A stretch of 64,000 nucleotides of DNA, taken from contig NC_059076.1 of assembly GCF_020497125.1 (NCBI RefSeq), positions 8,051,951-8,115,950 of the forward strand. Reading direction: 5' to 3'. The translations under genes were made by a program, and so were the position numbers. Positions 10,450 to 21,484 of this stretch are shown here, in pieces. This DNA comes from Mauremys mutica (taxonomy: Eukaryota > Chordata > Testudines > Geoemydidae). The notes beneath the pieces were generated by a model. It ran no database searches. It saw only the letters and a program-made list of their open reading frames with translations, and was not told the DNA's origin. Position 1 is the first letter of the stretch. Every line of letters begins with the position of its first letter.

Positions 10450-11527
10450 CAGGATGGATAAAAGTCGATGAGATAAAAAATAAAAATAAAATGTATTGGA
10501 TTTTTATCAGATTTGTTATTTAATTTTTAAATTAAATACAAGTTTAACAACTAAAAGTATTAAAATTAAATTTGAAATTGACAATCTATATTAAGGCCTA
10601 AACTTACTATAATATATTAAAATTAATTAAAACAAAATATAATATTACGCAGTGCATGTTTGCTGTCAAATTTTAAAGAAAATCAATTCACTGAACTGGT
10701 GGAAGTCACTGGCTAAGCAGCTGGAACCATAGTTTGTTGATGTGTTAGAACAGCTTCTGACAGCAGTAGCCTCTTCTGCAGATACAGAGAGAATATTTTC
10801 TTTGTTTCAAATGGATTCAATTTCTTCAGTTCAATAAGTAGTTTATTGAAAGTTAATAAACCAAGTGGGAATTGAAAAAGCAGGAAAGCTTGTTTTTTTC
10901 TTCCACACTGAATAAAAAACTAGGTGTGAGAGGGTGTGAGATCTACTAGTTCTAAAATCTTGAAGACATGGTGACCAGAAACAACCAGTTCATTTCACTA
11001 ACCACAGCACACTAACTGTTTAATAAATCAGTTAGTTTTAAATGCAAAACACGGATTGATAAACTTTTGTGTCCAGCACTTCTAAGATAGTTTTATTTAA
11101 TTAAAAATGCTGTTTGTGTGCATTTTTAATTGCATTTGAATTTCCATGCAAATGGAGTTTGACACACATCACAAATAAAAAATTAATCATCTTGTAAATA
11201 ACAAGCACATCCTTTGCCATTTTCTAACATAATAAAAATGTAAAAAATAAGAATCTGAATAAATGTTAAGCTATATAATTGTTTACATAAATATGTATAT
11301 CTGTAGTGTGTCCTCCTGGTTAGCAAAAAGGAACACCAAATTTAGTGTAAAGGATGTATTTAGTTGCAAATCAACATATTTTAAGGGCTGCTAACTAATG
11401 AGAATCAACCTTTCTTTAGAAAAATAGATAACAACTACAAATGCAAAACACAATTAAAATTGATTATTTAAATCAAGGTTTTCTCCTTGCTGATTTAAAT
11501 TGCTTTGATTTAAACCAACCCACCTTG
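10450..11527. mobile_element. Degenerate hAT-type DNA transposon
   Basis: It starts CAGGATGGATAAAAGTCGAT and ends in a run rich in GATTTAAA that closes with ACCCACCTTG, giving imperfect inverted ends of the CAGGGTGG-type common in hAT elements. The interior is AT-rich with many ATTTAAAT motifs. The 8-base flanks (ATGCTAAC and ACAATAAC) agree at 5 of 8 positions, weak support for an old target duplication. A transposase remnant lies at 10688-10914. Confidence 0.7.
10688..10914 (+). pseudogene. hAT transposase C-terminal (dimerisation domain) remnant
   Basis: The forward frame reads SLNWWKSLAKQLEP, a stop, then VLEQLLTAVASSADTERIFS, followed after a frame change by LINQVGIEKAGKLVFFF. The tryptophan pair, the SSAxxERxFS motif and the LxNxxGxEKAGKLVF ending are hallmarks of the hAT C-terminal dimerisation domain. 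It carries at least one in-frame stop, a second stop after the SSAD block and a frame shift, so it cannot encode a working transposase. The catalytic part further upstream is not recognisable. Confidence 0.75.
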
Positions 11528-13223
11528 ACAATAACCTTTTGTTATTTCATGAATTGCCCTTGCTTTTGGGAAGGTTTGTGAATGAAACCAATTATTTAAT
11601 CACATTTCGATTCGCCACTTAAAAGGCGGATACATAAAGTGGCTTCCTGAATCGTATGATGTGCACAATGGGCCAATGGCTGCAGATTTATGAAAGACCT
11701 TAGAAGAGTTATTTTTGGATCCAAGAACATCTCTTACATACTGGACAAGAAAGGAAGAAGGAAGGGAAGGGAAGTTGAGAGGTTGCTGTTAATGCAGGGG
11801 CAGAGTTACGTTATTTGGGTGCCTTATCCTTATATTTCCATATGTACAAATGCTTGGGGTATTTTTTGCATTTATCCATGGCTCTGAATTTCCTGGCTTC
11901 CAATGGTTGCTTTTCCATGGTTGCAGTGGTCTTATAAGCTTGCATGTTTGTTTTTTGCTTAACCCTTAAATTACTGAACAAAGTTCTTTGAGAGTATCAA
12001 GGAACTTGGAAAGCTTTCCAGGAACCAGTGGTCTGTGTACTTTGCCTGGTGTGCAGGCTAAGGAATTGAAGTACCAATTGGTAAGAGAACCTAGCTTGGG
12101 CATCCACTACAACCTGCCAAAATGGACTATGTCATAAGCACCAACTGCAATGCCAGTTAGACTGATGGAGCCCAGAAGTGCCGTGGCTAGGGCCCTAAAG
12201 AGCCACATACTCTACAGACAGAGGGCCCTGGGCTGAGGTTCATTTGTGCAGACAGAGAGTCTGTAGAACATGAAAGTGATTAGCACACATTGATTTTAAA
12301 AGGCTTTTGTGTCGATGCTGGAATTCGATGCATAGGACATGGGTATACTTCTGCCTTGTCTGTTTATGCCACAGGTATCTCCTTAAGTAGGTATTTCTAT
12401 TGTACTACCGCATTTTCTGTGATAGAAATGGAATTTTTTTAATAGCAGAAAAAATAGAAAACCAATCTCTAGGGCCTAGAAATTCATTTCCAATTTTAAA
12501 TTTAATCTGTGTGGCAAACTTGTACCTAATGCTACAGTGTCAATCCAGCGAATGGCTGAAAGTTTATTCAAATACATTGAAATAACATATGGTCCTTAAG
12601 GGCCCTGGACCCTTGAAAAAAACTCTCCATTACTCCCAAGGGCCGGTGTCTGATGTTGAATTAGCATAGGCACATACCTTGGATGCTGCAGAAATAAACA
12701 AAAGCACAGTGGAATCTGAATGACTGGCAATTTTCCCTCTGTTGTTTTTAGCCACTTGTAAACAATTTATCTGTGCTCTACATATTGTGAATATATAGCT
12801 TGTGAAACCCATTTATGTGTTTTTTCTACTCTCCTTTTCTTTTTTCATAGTAACCTTTCCACGTAGAGACACTGTACCACCAGTCATAAAGATTAAAAAT
12901 GTAATTAAAAGCAATTCTAAAGAGATGTTAAAAAGGCAAAGGATTAGTTAATACATCATGATATGCATTGACTTCAGTAGGAGTTACCATTATTATCTGT
13001 GTAACAGTAGTGCCAGCTAAGATCAGGTCCTTTTGTGCTAGGACTGTGCAAACACATAGTGGGTATGTGTATGCTGCAATCTGGAGGCCTTATTAACATC
13101 TTTTTCTTTATAGAGGTTGTAAACTAAGGGCAAAACTATGTCTTGCGGATGGGCACATGAGGAGAGAAGAACAGAGGCAGATGAACAGCAGTGGTTCCTT
13201 GAGTCAGTCAGCCTGCAGTAAAG
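11528..13223. other. No gene seen
   Basis: AT-rich unique sequence. At 12930-13030 there is a fragment of the foldback group (TTGACTTCAGTAGGAGT, then GATCAGGTCC). No coding signal. Confidence 0.45.
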
Positions 13224-13682
13224 ATTCTCACATTCTCATGCTAGAAGGGACCATTGTGATCATCTAGGGAACTTGCCCAAAATAACGCCTAGAGCAGGTC
13301 TCGCAGGAAAACATCCCTCCTTGATTTAGAAATGGTCAGTGATGGAGTATCCACCATGACTGTTGGTAAGTTTCCAGTGGTTTACTCTCACTGTTAAAAA
13401 CGTATGCCTTATTTCCAGCCTGAATTTGTCTAGCTTCAGTGTCCAGCCATTGGATCATGTTAGACCTTTCTCTGCTAAGTTGCAGAGTCCATTATTAAAT
13501 GTTTGTTCCCCATATAGGTGCTAATAGACTGTGATTAAGCCACCTTTTAACCTTCTCATTGTTGAGCTAAATAGATTGAGCTCCTTGAGTCTATCACTAT
13601 AAGGCAGGTCTTCTAATCCTTTAATCATTATTGTGGCTCTTTTCTGAACTGTCTCCAATCAGTCAACATTCTTCTTGATGAA
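13224..13682 (-). mobile_element. CR1 LINE 3' end
   Basis: Read in reverse it has the CR1 ORF2 end and 3' UTR. On the plus strand the marks are CATTCTCATGCTAGAAGGGA and CATTGTGATCATCTAG, then a block matching the C-terminal coding part (CCTTTTAACCTTCTCATTGT and TGAGCTCCTTGAGTCTATCA). About 459 bp are kept and diverged, with no intact frame. The subfamily is distinct from the copies at 19085 and 41312. Confidence 0.85.
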
Positions 13683-15365
13683 GATGAAGGCTGGGGGCCT
13701 CCAACGTGCACTCAAGGTCTACATGGCCCTTCAGTGCTGCTTCCAAAAGGAGCAGAATGTGTTCCCCTCCATAATGTCTGCTGTGGATGACAGAATAGGT
13801 ACATGAGGGTTGGGGCTATCAATGGAGAGATCCCACTGGCCTGGTTTTCTGAGGGCTCCCAGGTCCACCCTCATTCTAGCGGGAACTGCAGCTGACTAGC
13901 CCCTTTGAAAATCAGACCCCTGCCATGTTAGTTGGGCTCTGTGCCCAGAGCTCCAGAGACTGCTAGATCAATATATCTTGCCCTGCTTCTGCAAGGTTAT
14001 ATTCCTTCTTCCCAATTCTGGCATACTCATATAAGGCAGGGTAACATTTTTCCTTTACTTTGTGTAGAGTCATTATGAAACTCACGCAGAACTACAGAAA
14101 TCTGAGACTTAAGATGAGGGAAACTGTAATTCCAGTGCCTTACACAGAGTCCTTTGTGTACACAGCTCACACCACCAGCCTATCAGTATTGCAAACGTGA
14201 TGCGCTAAACATACTGTCCCAGTTTCTAACTACTTCATGCTGGTTTTCTGCCTGGGCTGTTGGTTTTATTTTTTAAGCAGGTGACTACACTCTTAAGCTG
14301 CCATTTCTCTTGAATTAGACATGGGAGTATGCTTATGTGGAGGAATTTATTTGTACTAACATAAAAATACATGCTGCAGCAGAATAAGCGAACAAAGGAA
14401 CATGCTCTGCTCCTTTTATTTGACTCATGAGATCCTTGCACTTCAAAGGTGCTTACTTAATGTCATGCCAGTATTTATGGACTCTCTAGTAGCTGTTGCA
14501 TTCAATTAAGAGCTAGTGACCTCAGTATTCTACATTACAGTATGTAAAGCAGATACATTTGTAAGCCACCTTCTACTATAGAAACTGTGTTTTTTTTAGG
14601 CTTTGCCAAGAAAAGAAAATCACATGTATACTGACAATATGTTTTGTGTAATACTATTGTTTGTGTCTGCTTTTATGTGACTTACACAAGCTTATTTTGT
14701 GTAAATGTAACATGTACATCTTTTTGTGTGGCTAAAAGGAAATTAAACAGAAGCAGTTAAATACTGCATATTGGATAGTTATGAAGGAATGTTTAAAACT
14801 CCTTGTGTTCCAGATAATTTTTAACTGAAAATGTCATTGAGTTTTCACTTAATTGTAGTTTTCAAATTCACTTTTTCATTTTACATGTAGTTGTAAATGT
14901 CCGATCGGAACAATGAATCAAATCGAGCCGGTGTAGTCTTGAAGGAAAAAAACCCCCATGTTTAATTTTTTAGCTTTGTTGTTGAAAATAAGTAGTTATA
15001 GTGCAGATGTTTTACTATATTCTGTTATTACTAAGAAGGCCTTTGGCTTCCTCGTTTTGCCCACCATGTTTCAAAATAAAATCCCTGAAATGGACAATTA
15101 ATATATATCTTGCCCTCTAACCCCTCCATATTATGATTCAACATATATGTTTCATTGCAATTGTTTTAATTCAGTGACGCTCTATATTGCTCTTATCAAC
15201 ATGGGTTAAATGTGATGTATCCACATTTAGGTGTTTTGTTTTGTTTTTAAATTTTGTGTCTGTTACTTAGCAAAGCTGGCATTAGCCCCAGTCCCTTGTG
15301 GCCAAACAAAATGCTATGCACAGATCTGCCTGCTTGGATTAAACAAAAACCCATAGAAAATATAA
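13683..15365. other. No gene seen; includes conserved-looking AT-rich stretch
   Basis: 14460-15200 is AT-rich, low in recognisable repeats and could hold conserved non-coding sequence, but conservation cannot be judged from one genome. No coding signal. Confidence 0.4.
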
Positions 15366-15550
15366 GGAGATATACCTATCTCATAGAGCTGGAAGGGACC
15401 CTGAAAGGTCATTGAGTCCAGCCCTGTGCCTTCACTAGCAGGACCAGGTACTGATTTTGCCCCGGATCCCTAGGTGGCCCCCTCAAGGATTGAACTCACA
15501 ACTCTGGGTTTAGCAGGCCAATGCTCAAACCACTGAGCTATCCCTCCCCA
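15366..15550 (-). mobile_element. Cryptodiran turtle tRNA-derived SINE (CryI type)
   Basis: On the minus strand it runs from GGGGAGGGATAGCTCAGTGG (A-box, 15532-15543 on plus) through the B-box-like GAGTTCAATCC (15488-15498) to a body with GGTCCTGCTAG, TGGACTCAATGACC and CCCTTCCAGCTC, ending GATAGGTATATCTC. The head is tRNA-like and the tail resembles a CR1-type 3' end (GACCTTTCAGGGTCCCTTCCAG), which fits mobilisation by CR1-like reverse transcriptase. It is nearly full length. This is the strongest single clue to a hidden-necked turtle. Confidence 0.92.
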
Positions 15551-16480
15551 AAGTGTATATAATTTGAAACATGCATCAGAGAGGTCCTGATTTGGGAATG
15601 CACTTATGCATGATTTTTTCTATCCATTACTTTTCAGGACAGCACCTACACATATGGCCAAGTCCCATGGGATTTAAACACTTGCTTAAATTTAAGCATC
15701 AACTTTTATTCCAGGTATATCTCTCTTTTTTAGAATGTGTTTATTTTTTCAGATTTAGCAAATTCTGAAAAAAAAACCAAGATAAAATATAAACAAATCC
15801 TAATTGTAATAAAGAAAATACTTCCGGTTGGATCCTGAAGGTAAATCAGGATCCAAGTTAATAGAGCTTTACTATTTGTATCTAAAAAATAAATTGGTTG
15901 CGTTTGGGGCAGCATATTAACACTGTTTTTAAGTTAAGGACACAGTTGAATAGTGTCAGCTAAAATTTGATTTGTTTTAAAACTATAATGTAGGGAGCAT
16001 TTTCCTCCCAGATTCTCAACCACAATCTTCATTTTTGCATATTTTCTACTCTTGTTGTGAGAAACTTAAATATTAATTAGTTTAATGTGGGCTTGTGTTC
16101 CCTCTGGTTTTGCAGCAGCTGTTAACACAAACTGTTCCTAGAACTGTGCTGACTTCTGTGAGGTTGATTTTTCAAGGGTTTTTTTATGTTAATTTCAAGC
16201 TCCATTAGAAAAATCGGGGCATGGGGAATGCTTGACATACGTATGTAAAAGGACAACAGTTGCAAAGAACAAACTTATTCTCAAGCTTATTCTCTTTTAA
16301 CAATGAGAAGTTAAAAGTAACACATAATAATTTGATTTTTTAAAAACCAAAATGTTTAATAAGTGTAGATTGTTTTCGGTTCATCAATGCCACTCTGCTG
16401 CCGCTCCTTATATTTAAGTAATGTGTTAAAACTGGAGTCAAATGACAACCGTAATTTTTAGCTGTTTGTGTAAAAGACGG
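15551..16480. other. No gene seen
   Basis: AT-rich unique sequence with only short frames. Confidence 0.5.
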
Positions 16481-17054
16481 TGTAACGGTGCGGGACTCAC
16501 TCCTGTGACCCCTCCTGCTGGTTGTCTCTGGGAATTAGCTTGTCCAGCTTCCAGAGCGCCCTCTGCAGGCTGGTGTTCCGCTGCCGCTTAGTCCCCATGT
16601 CTCTCCCAGACCCGGTGCCCCGGTGCCATCTGGAGTGCTGCCCCCTGGCAATACCCCCATGCTCTGCCTCTGGGCTACTGCCAGGCATCACCAGGCCCCT
16701 GCTCCCTGGGGCAGACTGCAGTGTAAAAGCCACTCATCATAGGCAAGGGGGTTTTGGACCTGCTGCCTCTGCCTGCCTCCTAGTACCTACAGCCTGGGGG
16801 GTTGCTGGCCTGGAGCTCCCCGGCTTCACTCCAGTACCCTTTAGGACTCAGGCAGCCAGGTCCAACTCCCTCCTCAGCTAGAGGGAGCCTGCCTGCTCCT
16901 GGCCCACTGCCCTCTTATAAGGGCCAGCTGGGCCCTTATTAAGCCAGCTACAGCTGTGGCTGCTTCCCCAACCAACCTGGCTTTCAGAGCTGCAGCCCTC
17001 CCCAGGGCTGCTTGTACCCTTCCAGGGCCGGAGCTGGGTGACCACCCTGCTGCA
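16481..17054. mobile_element. LTR-like GC-rich element, probably solo LTR
   Basis: It begins TGTAACGGTGCGGGACTCA and ends near GGGTGACCACCCTGCTGCA, so it has TG...CA termini with imperfect TGTARCGG / CCGYTACA-type inverted ends. It contains a TATA-like CTTATAAGG (about 16912-16920). The 119-codon frame at 16522-16881 matches no protein I know and is explained by composition. I recognise this as a repeat frequent in turtle genomes but cannot assign its class. No partner LTR, primer site or internal genes are visible, and no target duplication is clear. Confidence 0.6.
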
Positions 17055-17083
17055 AACAGTCATGGGTGCAAATATATGTAGAC

Positions 17084-17300
17084 CAGGGGTTCTCAAACGG
17101 GGGGTCGGGACCCCTCGGGGTCGCAAGGTTATTACATGGGGGGTCGCGAGCTGTCAAGCTCCACCCAAACCCCGGGTTGCCTCCAGCATTTATAATGGTG
17201 TTATAAATTAAAAACACATTTTTATATATTTAAGCGAGGGTCGCACTCAGAGTCTTGCTGTGTGAAAGGGGTCACCAGTACAAAAGTTTGAGAACCACTG
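17084..17300. mobile_element. hAT-type MITE (CAGGGGTTCTCAAAC ends)
   Basis: The ends CAGGGGTTCTCAAAC and GTTTGAGAACCACTG are near-perfect inverted repeats. The 8-base flanks ATGTAGAC (17076-17083) and ATGTAGAA (17301-17308) match at 7 of 8, the target duplication length of hAT elements. The interior holds GGGGTCGCAAGG and GTCGCACTCAGAGTC. It is non-coding, 217 bp and probably fairly young. Confidence 0.9.
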
Positions 17301-17308
17301 ATGTAGAA

Positions 17309-18643
17309 CCTCTGGAGAAAATTCCAAAGGTAGCAGAAAGCTACTATGTATTACTCAGAAGCTGTAGCAGTTAACCAAGCTGGCAAGTATTATCTGTGTG
17401 TGGATTTTGCCCAACTAAATGATAAATTCAGTAAAGTATGTGCCAGTAGTTCCCGTGGCTAGTATTTTCCCTGTCTCTCTCCCACCAGCCTGCCCTTAAT
17501 CATTGAAGAGACCTGTTCCTTGGAGATAGGTGAAAGATCAGGAAACTTGCTGGACCGTAGATCTTTATTAGGAATTCAAGCACTATGTATTTAGTTCCTT
17601 TCACCTCTTTCACAGGAGGTAGGCGGACTCTTTCTCTATGGTATGAAAAGGTATGAGGGGTGGCTGGGACATACCCTCTTACCAACAAGCTTTCAGAGTC
17701 CATACCTTTCCTGACTATTTAACATTTTTCACAGAGCCAGAGTAGCAAGACTCCTCATTCCATTTCAGCCCAATCTCAGCTTCTAGAGGTCTTTATGGCA
17801 TTGCACCCTTGGCTAACCATTTGTGTGTCTCTAAGCTACTAAGACATTTCTTGAGGCAATGACTATCCAGGGAACATGTCCCTCAGCAATGGAAAGGGGG
17901 ACGTGCCTTGGTATAGAGAGTTGTGGAACATGGGAAGTAGAAAGCCCATTTAGATGACAACTTCTTTAAGTTGTTTAACAGCTCTCTTTCATGAAGGGCC
18001 TTTCTTAAAATGTAGGACCCTCTTCAGCAGGCTGAATTAATTAGCTTTGCCTTCTGCAGCTTGTTTCCAATGGAAGGAAGTGGATGAATACTTCTGGATT
18101 GTTTCTTGTGTGGCCATTTTAGATATTCAGTTGGGAGAAGGTATGTATGTCAAACAATATCCATAAGGGTAAAATTTGTCAAGCAGCTTTCCGGGGTTAA
18201 TATTTTTTCTGCATTACTCATTGCTAAGGGGAAACCGGTCTCTTCATAAGGTAATGTTTTTTTCTGGTAGGTTTTCTCTAATAGTAGCATTTTTTTTCAT
18301 GTGAAATGTTTGGGACATACAATTTGTAGGTATTTATGCTGTGAGCATAACTTGAAAGAATGTTTGTCATTTTAGCTCCATTCCCGATGTTGCTGCAGCT
18401 TACATTTTTTGTAAATAATAAAATGTGTGTATTGACATTTAGTGAATGACATTTAGTTATCCTCTTCATGTAATCACTCTTTCTGTTTAAAAGAAAATCA
18501 AAGATTAATAAGCAGTAATTGTTGCATTCAATCAACGTTGGTGGTGTTTGAAAGCCAGAATTACAAATGCTGTAGGATTTGTTCTTTTCATTTTTCACTA
18601 GGTATTGTGTGATCTGTTGGTTGACTGGAGAGAAACTGAAGTA
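17309..18643. other. No gene seen
   Basis: A 131-codon minus-strand frame at 18278-18673 is AT-rich, asparagine- and serine-rich and unlike any family I know. I do not call it a gene. Confidence 0.4.
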
Positions 18644-18749
18644 GGGTCCTGATTCAGCAAAGCATTTAAGCATGTGTGATAATGTGATTTAAACTTTCCC
18701 TTAAAACAAAGTATGAGTGTGAGCTTAAATGTGTTGCTGAATTGGGCCC
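18644..18749. mobile_element. Foldback MITE-like element (ATTCAGCAAAGCATTTAAGC type)
   Basis: The left half GGGTCCTGATTCAGCAAAGC and the right half, reverse complement GGGCCCAATTCAGCAACACA, continue into a shared ATTTAAGC, giving arms of about 28 bp. Related copies lie near 22919-23040, 59757-59865 and 62641-62736. Confidence 0.65.
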
Positions 18750-19084
18750 AAGAGTCTGACACTGCAAGACATGGACTTTTATTTCAAGTTGAGGTGGCTC
18801 AGCACCACACAGGAGGTGCTCAGTGTGCTGCAGTAATGGGTCCAAATACAGCAGGAGGAACTGGTGAATATTGCATGTTGAGCAAAGTAGAACTTAAACA
18901 GAGTCTCTCTTTGCTTGCAGGTAGTAAAGAAAGTCAGACAGCTTTGCTTTGGTTTAAGGTTGCTTTAGAATGCATCCCTTCTTAACAAACTCAGACATTT
19001 ACTGAAGGTATTTCTCCTGTTTTATGTGAGATGAACTTTTAAAACTATTACAGTAAATTGGAGACTAGTAAATTCTGTTTCAGG

Positions 19085-19850
19085 ATGGGACAAATGGAAA
19101 GTACTCAGAATGGGACAAATGGAACAATCAGTTGCACACATACAAAGTGGGAAATGACTGCCTAGGAAGGAGTACTGCGGAAAGGGATCTGGGGGTTATA
19201 CTAGATCACAAGGTAAATATGAGTCAACAGTGTAACACCGCAAAAAAAGCAAACATAATTCTGGAATGTATTAGCAGGAGTGTTGTAAGCAAGACATGAG
19301 AAGTAATTTTTCTGCTCTACTCCATGCGGATTAGTCCTCCACTGGAGTATTGTGACTGGTTCTGGGCACCACGTTTCAGGAAAGATGTGGACAAATTGGA
19401 GAAAATCCAGAGAAGAGCAACAAAAATGATTAAAGGGCTAGAAAACATGACGTATGAGGGAAGATTGAAACAATTGGGTTTGTTTAGTCTGGAAAGGAGA
19501 AGACTGAGAGGGGACATAACAGTTTTCAAGTACATAAAACGTTGTTACAAGGAGAAGGGAGAACAATTGTTCTCGTTAACCTCTGATGATAGAACAAGCA
19601 GCAATGGGCTTAAATTGCAGCAAGGATGGTTTAGGGTGGACATTAGCAAAAACTTCCTAACTGTCAGGGTGGTTAAGCACTGGAATAAATTGCCTAGGAA
19701 GGTTGTGGAATCTTCATCATTGGAGATTTTTAAGAGCAGGTTAGACAAACACCTGTCAAGGATGGTTTAGATAATACGTAGTCCTGCCATGAGTGAAGGG
19801 AACTGGACTAGATGACTTCTTAATGTCACTTCCAGTCCTATGATTCTATG
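19085..19850 (+). mobile_element. CR1 LINE, 3' part with ORF2 end and 3' UTR
   Basis: A 5'-truncated CR1 copy of about 766 bp. Its coding part ends at 19770. The short 3' UTR reads GAACTGGACTAGATGACTTC and ends in the CR1-type octamer tail (TGATTCTATGG). A TGGGACAAATGGAA direct repeat marks the 5' end (19085 and 19112 areas), possibly from truncation or slippage. Confidence 0.92.
19324..19770 (+). pseudogene. CR1 ORF2 C-terminal fragment, open for 148 codons
   Basis: This is the C-terminal region of the CR1 reverse transcriptase/endonuclease polyprotein, beyond the catalytic core. Landmarks in order: LEYCDWFWAPRF, LEKIQRRATKMIKGLENM, GLFSLERRRLRGD, HWNKLPRKVVESSSLEIFKS and the terminal stop before the 3' UTR. 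It lacks the endonuclease and the FADD-type catalytic motif, which lie upstream in full elements and are missing by 5' truncation. The first methionine is not a real start; the frame is a tail. An open frame this long suggests moderate age. Related remains lie at 41396-41590 on the other strand. Confidence 0.92.
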
Positions 19851-21264
19851 GAATATAAAGTGAGATATTTGGAATCTCTTGCAATGCACTGATCTTTGAT
19901 ATATTCATTGTGGCAATTTTTATGGAGTCATTATTGATGCTATGTGGAGGTGCACTGGGGTGAAACAATTGCTTCTGGAAGAACGGGGATGCTAGGTCTG
20001 CTATTTCTAAGGGGTCTATTGCCTACCTGGATTTTCATATCCTAAGTCCCATTGGATGAGACATATAAGGTAATATATGAATGTTATTCAGAGTCATATA
20101 AACATTGATCAGATCCAAGAAGGTGTTAATCTCTGATTTATACCTGTGCTTAATTTTTTTTCTTGGTTATAGCAGAAATTTCAGTAAAATAATATTTAAT
20201 CAAATTTCATTATTTCTCCTATTTTTGTTGGAAAATGTTAGCTATTGGAGCAAGTTACTGATGTAAACTAGTCTGATGTTAGTTTTATACAAACTAAGGT
20301 CAAATTGATATATTTGAGCATAGCTTCCACTAACTTAAAAAGAGCCATAGCCTATTTATACCTCCAGAAGACCTGGGCTTTGCTGGTAGATTTTGTATCT
20401 TTCACAAAGAGAGTGTATGTTATGTGAACTCTTTACAATCCAAAGTAATAAAAAAGATAAAAATTGTCACCATTTCTTCCTTATCTCATCACAAGACTGT
20501 TTCCCGAGTAAAGTATACACACAGACTTTAGTCCAGTGAAATATGCAGATATAATTTAATTTGCATACATTAAAAAACTTAGCTTAATTAATGATTTAAG
20601 ACTTTTTTTTCCAGCTGGAAGCCTCTTTCACATTTTTCCTGATTGAATTGCCTATTCTATTTAAATCAAGCTTTGATAGTGTTTCTTGTGCATTACAAAA
20701 TTATACTGGTAACTTTGTTACACCTTTTATCAACATGACTAATTCATAACTGGTTTCAGTATATTATTAGCTGTAGATGTATTGTAGAGTACCACTTTTC
20801 CCAAAGTAGAAATTGTAAAGTGCTTGTATGATGACAGTTTCTTTAAAAGAGTGTCCAGGGATAGCCCTATGTAGAGATACATATGGTAGATGAAGATAAG
20901 AAATACCCCACGTGTGAAAAGAACATTTTAATATTAACATGGAGAAAAATGCAGTATGCCTGGCTTGTGATTTCCTTAGAAATACGAATATAAACCAGCA
21001 CACCCAAGGCAAGGTTCTGTTTGTTGCATGTGGTAGTAAAGCAACACACAGGAAACGTTTTAAGATAGCTCAGTGCTAAATAATTTAAGTACCTTATTTT
21101 ATTACTGTCCTAACATGAATTTTAAATTTTGCTATTTTCAGTGTGGGTTTCTTATTTTTCTTGTGGGAAGATAAGAAAATTGGACGTTATTTGATATGTG
21201 ACTACTTCCCATGTCCCATATTCCATCAATAGATATCCTTCTGGAGTATAGTAAGTGTTATGGC
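19851..21264. other. No gene seen
   Basis: AT-rich unique sequence with short unrecognised frames on both strands. Confidence 0.45.
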
Positions 21265-21473
21265 ATACCATAGCGTTCCATATTCACTGCAGTCAGAATT
21301 TCCAATATCCGGTCATCAGCAATTTCTTCAGAGAAGCAAACCTGCCAACCTCCTTGAAAAGCACAATAGTCCATCTGGTCCTCAAAGAGCCAACAGTGGA
21401 TGAAGATATTCTGTTAAATATCATCCCATCTCCAACCATCCCTCTACTGCCTCCCAGCCTATTTGCATTGTGA
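21265..21473 (+). pseudogene. L2-like LINE reverse transcriptase remnant (N-terminal part)
   Basis: The frame reads VISNFFREANLPTSLKS, TIVHLVLKEPTVDEDILLN, then IIPSPTIPLLP. This aligns by eye to the start of the L2-clade reverse transcriptase domain (a SLxxGxxPxxLKxAxVxPLLKKPxLDxxxLNNYRPxSNLPFL-type block). Several family-critical residues are changed (KEP for KKP, IIPS for NYRP), so it is an old remnant. It covers a different part of ORF2 from the copy at 6397-6642. I have no alignment score. Confidence 0.6.
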
Positions 21474-21484
21474 GTTCAAGGCCT

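Noticed and set aside
16522..16881. 119-codon frame, considered as a secreted or membrane protein
   Set aside because: It sits fully within an LTR-like turtle repeat and has no recognisable motif.
18278..18673. 131-codon AT-rich minus frame
   Set aside because: No domain, no splice or promoter context, biased Asn/Ser/Ile content; likely chance.
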